Translations under genes and position numbers: made by a program
Notes under the pieces: model-generated
Databases searched by the model: none
The model's input: the letters and a program-made list of their open reading frames with translations, nothing else
Told to the model about the DNA's origin: nothing
In this document: positions 59,557 through 64,000 of the stretch, piece by piece
How the letters are laid out: each line of letters begins with the position of its first letter
Position numbering within the stretch: position 1 is the stretch's first letter
DNA from: Salvia splendens
Lineage: Eukaryota > Streptophyta > Magnoliopsida > Lamiales > Lamiaceae
Assembly (NCBI RefSeq): GCF_004379255.2
Contig: NW_024599277.1
Coordinates: forward strand, 1 to 64,000
Length of the DNA: 64,000 nt
Direction of reading: 5' to 3'

Positions 59557-60350
59557 ATGGCGGCGAGGTTGGAAGCGGAGAAGTTCACCGGCAAAAACGA
59601 CTTCGGTCTAAGGCGAATGAAGATGCGCGCGATGCTCATTCAACAAGGGCTATCGGCGGCGCTTGATGAAGAGAAAGAGGAAGCTGAGACCAATCTTGAT
59701 GAGAAGACGTTTATCAAGCGAGCTGATATTCTAGCCAGAGCTCACAGCGTGGTGGTTCTGTGCTTGAGCGGTAAAGTGCTCAGAGAGGTCGCGAAGGAGA
59801 AGACGGCGGCCGGAATTCTCAAGAAATTAGAGAACTTATATCTCACCAAATCCCTCGCCAATTGATTGTATATGAAGCAGAGGCTCTATTCTTATAAGTT
59901 CTTGGAAGAGAAGGCAGTAATGGAGCAACTTGAAGACTTCAATAAGGCGATCGATGATCTTGAAAACATCGATGTAACAATTGGCGATGAAGATAAAACG
60001 ATAATTCTACTCAACGCTCTCCTTAAATCATATGATCAACTAAGAGATGCCATCATGTATGGAAGGGAGGGGTCTATCACACTCTTGGAAGTTCAATCTG
60101 CTCTGAGAGCTAAAGAGTTGCAATCCTCTGGAGTAAAGCACGTCGACTCTGCATCCGAGAGCCTGAACATCAGAGGATCAAAGGGCAAGAAACCGTCAAG
60201 AAGAAATTTGAACCAGCCAAGCAGTCTTGGAATGATAAGAAAGAGAGTAGGGTGTGCTATTGGTGTAATAAGCCTGGCCACCTCAAGAAAGATTGTTTTG
60301 GCTGGAAGAAGAAGCAAGCTACACAAGGCAATCAAGGTGCAAGCACCTCT
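59557..60350 (+). pseudogene. Copia B gag with zinc knuckle
   Basis: From the ATG at 59557 (MAARLEAEKFTGKNDFGLRR) the frame runs to a TGA at 59863-59865. It continues in frame (LYMKQRLYSYKFLEEKAV) as a UBN2-type gag region. Near 60190 the frame shifts by 1 nt. The zinc knuckle CYWCNKPGHLKKDC lies at about 60255-60296 in the new frame. Confidence 0.88.
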
Positions 60351-60389
60351 GACTGTGTTGAGTCAAATGATGCAGTGGAGGTCTTGAAT

Positions 60390-61990
60390 GTAATGGAGAC
60401 AATTGATGGTGCTTCTTGGATAATGGACAGTGGTTGCAGCTTCCATATCTGCCCCAACCATGATTGGTTCGAAAGCCTACTGGATTCAACTGGCACTGTC
60501 ACCCTTGGTAACAATCAGGTGTGCAGTGTGAAGGGCATATGGTCAATAAGACTCAAGATGCAGGATCAGTCAATCAAAGTTCTCAGTGATGTCAGGTTTA
60601 TATCAGAAGTTAAAAGGAATCCGATATCTTTGGGATCACTGGAGCAAAAGGGCTGCTCATTCTTGTCCAAGGAAGGAAGAATGCAGGTCAAGAAAGGGGA
60701 GAATGTGATTATGATAGCTGAGAGGAGAGGAAGCTTGTACTATCTTTATGCTTCAGTAATCAAGATCCAGAAGGGTGGTGAGCAGCTGAATCTGGTGAAG
60801 CTCCCTAGCCTGAGAGTATGGCATGAGAGGCTGGCCATCCTGCAATAGGAAGCATCAAAGAACTAGTTAAAAAAACAAGTGATCTCGGCTGATGAGTCAG
60901 AAGATATTCATCCTTGTCAAGACTGCATCAGAGGCAAGGCCAAGAAGTTGTCCTATCCCACCGGTAAACATACTTCTGCATCTCCATTGAATTATGTGCA
61001 TAGTGACCTATGGGACCTACTTCTGTGAATACCATTGAGGAAGGGAGATATTACATGAGCTTGATTGATGATTTCTCAAGAAAAACGTGGATTTACATTT
61101 TGAAAAAGAAGTCAGAAGCACTTGCAAAATTCAAGGAATGGTGTGATGAAGTAGAGCTTGAAAAGGGGTGTAAAGTGAAATGTCTCAGAACCGACAACGG
61201 ACTTCAATATGTGTCCAGGGCCTTTGATGAATTCTGCAAGCAAATGGGCATCAAAAGGCATAGGACAGTTCCTATGAATCCTCAACAAAATGGAGTGGCT
61301 GAAAGAGCTAACAGAACTATTGTTGAGAGAGTAAGGTGTATGTTGTTTTCTTCTGAATTGGGGAAGAAATTCTGGGGTGAAGCAGCTTCTACTGCAGTTT
61401 ATCTCATGAACAAATGCCCATCTATCAGCATTAATGGTGATACTCCAGATTATAGGTGGTATGGCAGGAATGCAAGTTATGACAACCTGAAGATTTTTGG
61501 CTGTAAAGTGTTTGCTCATGTGAAGCAAGGAAAGTTGGATCCCAGGGCATTAATGTGTGTGATGCTGAGATATCAAAAGGGAGTCAAGGGGTACAGGTTG
61601 TGGTGCATAGAGCCAGGCAGTCACAAAGTGATCATTAGCAGAGATGTGATATTCTTAGAGTGGGACATGCCTTTTCTGAATAAGGGAGATGCTAATGCTG
61701 ATGGAGTAAGGATAATGGCTAGTGATGGTGCTGAGTTTGAGGTGGAGCCTGCAGAGAGGCAAGATCAGATTCAAGATGATGGTGACTCTGATGCAGAGGC
61801 TGGGGAATCAGCTTCTGGAGCAACGGGAGCGTCTGGTGTTGATCCTGATATTACTCATGATGAGAGTGAGGATCTCAGTGGCTATCAGTTGGCCAGAGAT
61901 AGAACAAGAAGAGTTGGCAAGCTACCAAGCAGATTTTCTGAGTACAGTGTTTTATGCTCTTATTGCTGCAGAAGAAATAGAGCTTGAGGA
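60390..61990 (+). pseudogene. Copia B protease and integrase
   Basis: The protease motif MDSGCSFHIC lies near 60424. Integrase zinc-domain pieces follow (VWHERL near 60815, CQDCIRGKAKK near 60918). The core shows LIDDFSRKTWIYILKKK, LRTDNGLQYVS and NGVAERANRTIVE. One-nt frameshifts lie near 60833 and 61010, and another near 61935 leads into the RT part. The long frame 61010-61987 is otherwise open. Confidence 0.9.
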
Positions 61991-63570
61991 GCCTCTCACA
62001 TATATGGAGGCCATGAAAAGCAAGGATAAAGAGAAGTGGCTGCAGGCAATGAAAGAGGAGATAGACTCTCTCACAAGGAACAAGACTTGGGTCCTTGCGG
62101 ATAAAATTGAAGGCAGAAAGCTAGTCACTTGCAAATGGATTTTCAAAAGGAAAATTGAAGCTGATGGTTCAATCAGGTTTAAAGCAAGACTAGTGGCAAG
62201 GGGGTTTACCCAATAATATGGCATTGATTACAACGAGGTGTTTTCTCCTGTTGTAAAGCATAGCTCCATCAGAATGCTACTGTCAGTTGTTGCAAAGAAT
62301 GATTGGGAGCTTGAGCAAATGGATGTGAAGAAATCTTTTCTCAATGGGGATTTAGAAGAAAACCATATATATGGCACAAACTGAGGGCTTTGCTGCTCTA
62401 GGGCAAGAGGGAAAGGTGTGTAAACTGATTAAGAGCATCTATGGTCTTAAGCAAGCAAGCAGACAGTGGCACAAGAAGTTCAACTCACATATGCTGGTCT
62501 GTGGGTTTACTAGATCCAGATTTGATTCTTGTGTGTATTTCAAGAAGAAAGGTGGAGTGCCAGTGGCTTATCTACTGTTGTATGTAGATGATATGCTCAT
62601 TGCTGGATCAAGCATGGAGGAGGTGGAGCAAGTGAAGGAGGATCTGAGGTCTGGTTTTGACATGAAGGACCTTGGACCTGCCAGAAAGATTCTGGGAATG
62701 AATATAGTAAGAAACAGAAAGCAAGGTACTATATGGCTTGGTCAATCTGATTATATACTGAAGATGTTGAAGAGATTAAAGATTGATAACATGAAAGAGC
62801 AAGCAACTCCTCTAGCTCAACATTTCAGACTGTCAGCAGATCAGAGATCTCAAAGTGAAGAAGAAAGAAGGGAAATGAAACTGATTCCCTATGCTAATAT
62901 AATTGGCAGAGTGATGTATGCAATGGTTTGCACAATGCCAGACATTGCATATGTTGTTAGCACTACAAGCAGATTCATGGCTGATCATGGAAGAGAACAC
63001 TGGTTGGCTTTGAAATGGCTGCTGAAATACATGAAAGGTGCTGCAAAGTTGGGAATTCTGTATGGAGGAAATCAGACTTCGAATGGTGATGCCTAACTTG
63101 GCTTCTGTGACTCAGATTATGCTAGAGATGTAGACAATCGAAGGTCACAGTCAGGCTATGTGTTTACAATGTATGGCTCTGCAATAAGTTGGAAATCAAG
63201 TTAGCAAAATGTGGTAGCATTGTCCACAACTGAGGCTGAATATTTGGCGCTTGCAGCAGCTATCAAGGAGAGTTTCTGGTTGAAAGGTCTTGCAGTAGAA
63301 CTGGGGGTGATCCAGAAATGCATTGCAGTGGGATGTGATAGTAGCAGTGCTATTGCTCTTGCAAGACATCAAGTGTTTCATGAACGGAGTGAACACATAG
63401 ATGCGTGCTTACACTTCATCAGGGAAAAGATTGAAGAATGAGGGGTGGAGGTGTTTAAAGTAAGCACGAAGGTGAATCCGGCTGATATGCTTACTAAAGC
63501 TTTGCCTAGAGAGAAAGTGGAGCTTTGTAGAAGGTTGATCATGCTGCAGACTTGTGGTGAAGCTGATTGA
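61960..63570 (+). pseudogene. Copia B reverse transcriptase and RNase H
   Basis: RT motifs are the CKWIFKRKIEADGS segment, KARLVARGFTQ, IYGLKQASRQWH and the catalytic YVDDMLIAG. RNase H shows CDSDYARDVDNRRSQSGY, ALSTTEAEYLALA and ADMLTKALPREKVE. Stops occur at 62214-62216, about 63094-63096, 63202-63204 and 63439-63441. A frameshift lies near 62360-62372. It is non-functional. Confidence 0.92.
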
Positions 63571-63585
63571 GTGAAGGTGGAGATT

Positions 63586-63879
63586 TGTAGATTGATCAAG
63601 TCATGGTGAGCAGCGGCTTGATCAAGTCAACCCAAGCAAAACTGATCAAGTCACTCCCGCAGCTTGATCAAGTCATTCCATGCAGATTCTGCAATTGAAG
63701 AAATTTGTGATGAAGAAGAAGATTTAACGGCTAGTTAAATCTGGGCCGTTGTTTTGTAGTTCGTAGATTAGGTTGAATGTAAGCCGTTAGATCAAAGTAA
63801 GTTGATCAAGTTAGTTGGACAGTTTTTATCTTCTTCGTTCTTTTAAATAGTGGTAGTCAAGTAGCAGTTTGTAATTTGG
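63586..63879 (+). repeat. Right LTR of copia B, truncated
   Basis: It matches 59080-59360 but lacks one TTGATCAAGTCA unit and stops matching near 63879. This leaves out the last 90 or so bases of the LTR. Confidence 0.85.
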
Positions 63880-64000
63880 TCCAGTTTGTGGGATTTTTGA
63901 TGAAGATCTTTGATTCTTGATTCCTATTGCAATTTCAGAATCCAACATCTTTTTGTGGTGGTTTGATTAGCTTAGTGATGACAGTATAGTGATATCAATA

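Larger units (their letters stand above)
59080..63879 (+). mobile_element. Decayed Ty1/copia retrotransposon B
   Basis: Direct LTRs lie at about 59080-59455 and 63586-63879. The right one stops matching after TTTGTAATT. The right LTR begins TGTAGATTGATC after the purine-rich AAGGTGGAGATT; the left begins TATAGATTG, so its terminal TG is mutated. A region with ATTGGTGCCGTCTGTGGGAA at about 59479-59498, common near the primer site of plant LTR elements, follows the left LTR. Gene order gag-protease-integrase-RT-RNase H marks it as copia. It carries more stops and frameshifts than copia A. I could not match target duplications. Confidence 0.92.

Noticed and set aside
1..64000. CRISPR array, prophage or bacterial operon
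   Set aside because: The repeats here are LTRs, TIRs and tandem duplications, and genes have spliceosomal introns. Nothing supports a prokaryotic system.

Overview
The window looks like nuclear DNA of a flowering plant. Genes are split by short GT-AG introns, intergenic DNA is very AT-rich, and transposons typical of angiosperms are dense: Ty1/copia, TRIM and LARD elements, PIF/Harbinger, Stowaway, Mutator- and CACTA-type MITEs, and a tRNA-derived SINE. The plant genes look eudicot; an asterid (for example a Lamiales species) is plausible but I cannot prove it from sequence alone. I see no bacterial or organellar block and no CRISPR array.

Layout. 1-3.1 kb holds a decayed calmodulin-binding receptor-like cytoplasmic kinase (CRCK type) with several frameshifts. 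3.1-6.3 kb is a non-autonomous LTR element with a perfect 5-bp target duplication and no pol genes. 6.4-8.3 kb is a PIF/Harbinger element carrying only the Myb/SANT-like gene. 9.7-15.3 kb is a cytosolic (H-type) alpha-glucan phosphorylase gene with all exons recognisable but broken by two deletions, a 1-nt frameshift and a late stop. 15.8-18.1 kb (minus strand) is an intact SR45a/Tra2-like splicing factor gene, convergent with the phosphorylase. 18.2-21.5 kb is a second Myb-only Harbinger element, interrupted by a probable solo LTR. 21.5-26.4 kb is AT-rich DNA with small MITEs. 26.4-31.5 kb is a young full-length Ty1/copia element (minus strand). 32.2-34.1 kb is a transposase-only Harbinger element. 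34.1-43.4 kb is a patchwork of MITEs, a third Myb-only Harbinger element, tandem duplications and a TRIM. 44.0-45.7 kb is a second transposase-only Harbinger element. 47.5-48.1 kb is a Harbinger MITE containing a tRNA-Gly-like sequence. 48.9-51.5 kb is an intact TPR protein gene. 52.9-53.4 kb is a Stowaway MITE containing a SINE. 54.5-58.6 kb is an intact 11-exon anthranilate synthase alpha-subunit gene. 59.1 kb to near the end is an old, heavily decayed second Ty1/copia element.

Three host genes read through without a lesion: the SR45a-like gene, the TPR gene and the ASA gene. Because the joined SR45a-like and ASA exons total exact multiples of three, the lesions in the kinase and phosphorylase are unlikely to be just poor sequence. 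The most interesting system-level feature is the set of five Harbinger elements. Each carries only one half of the usual two-gene system (three Myb-only, two transposase-only). They share terminal repeats, which suggests a split family whose parts would have to work in trans.
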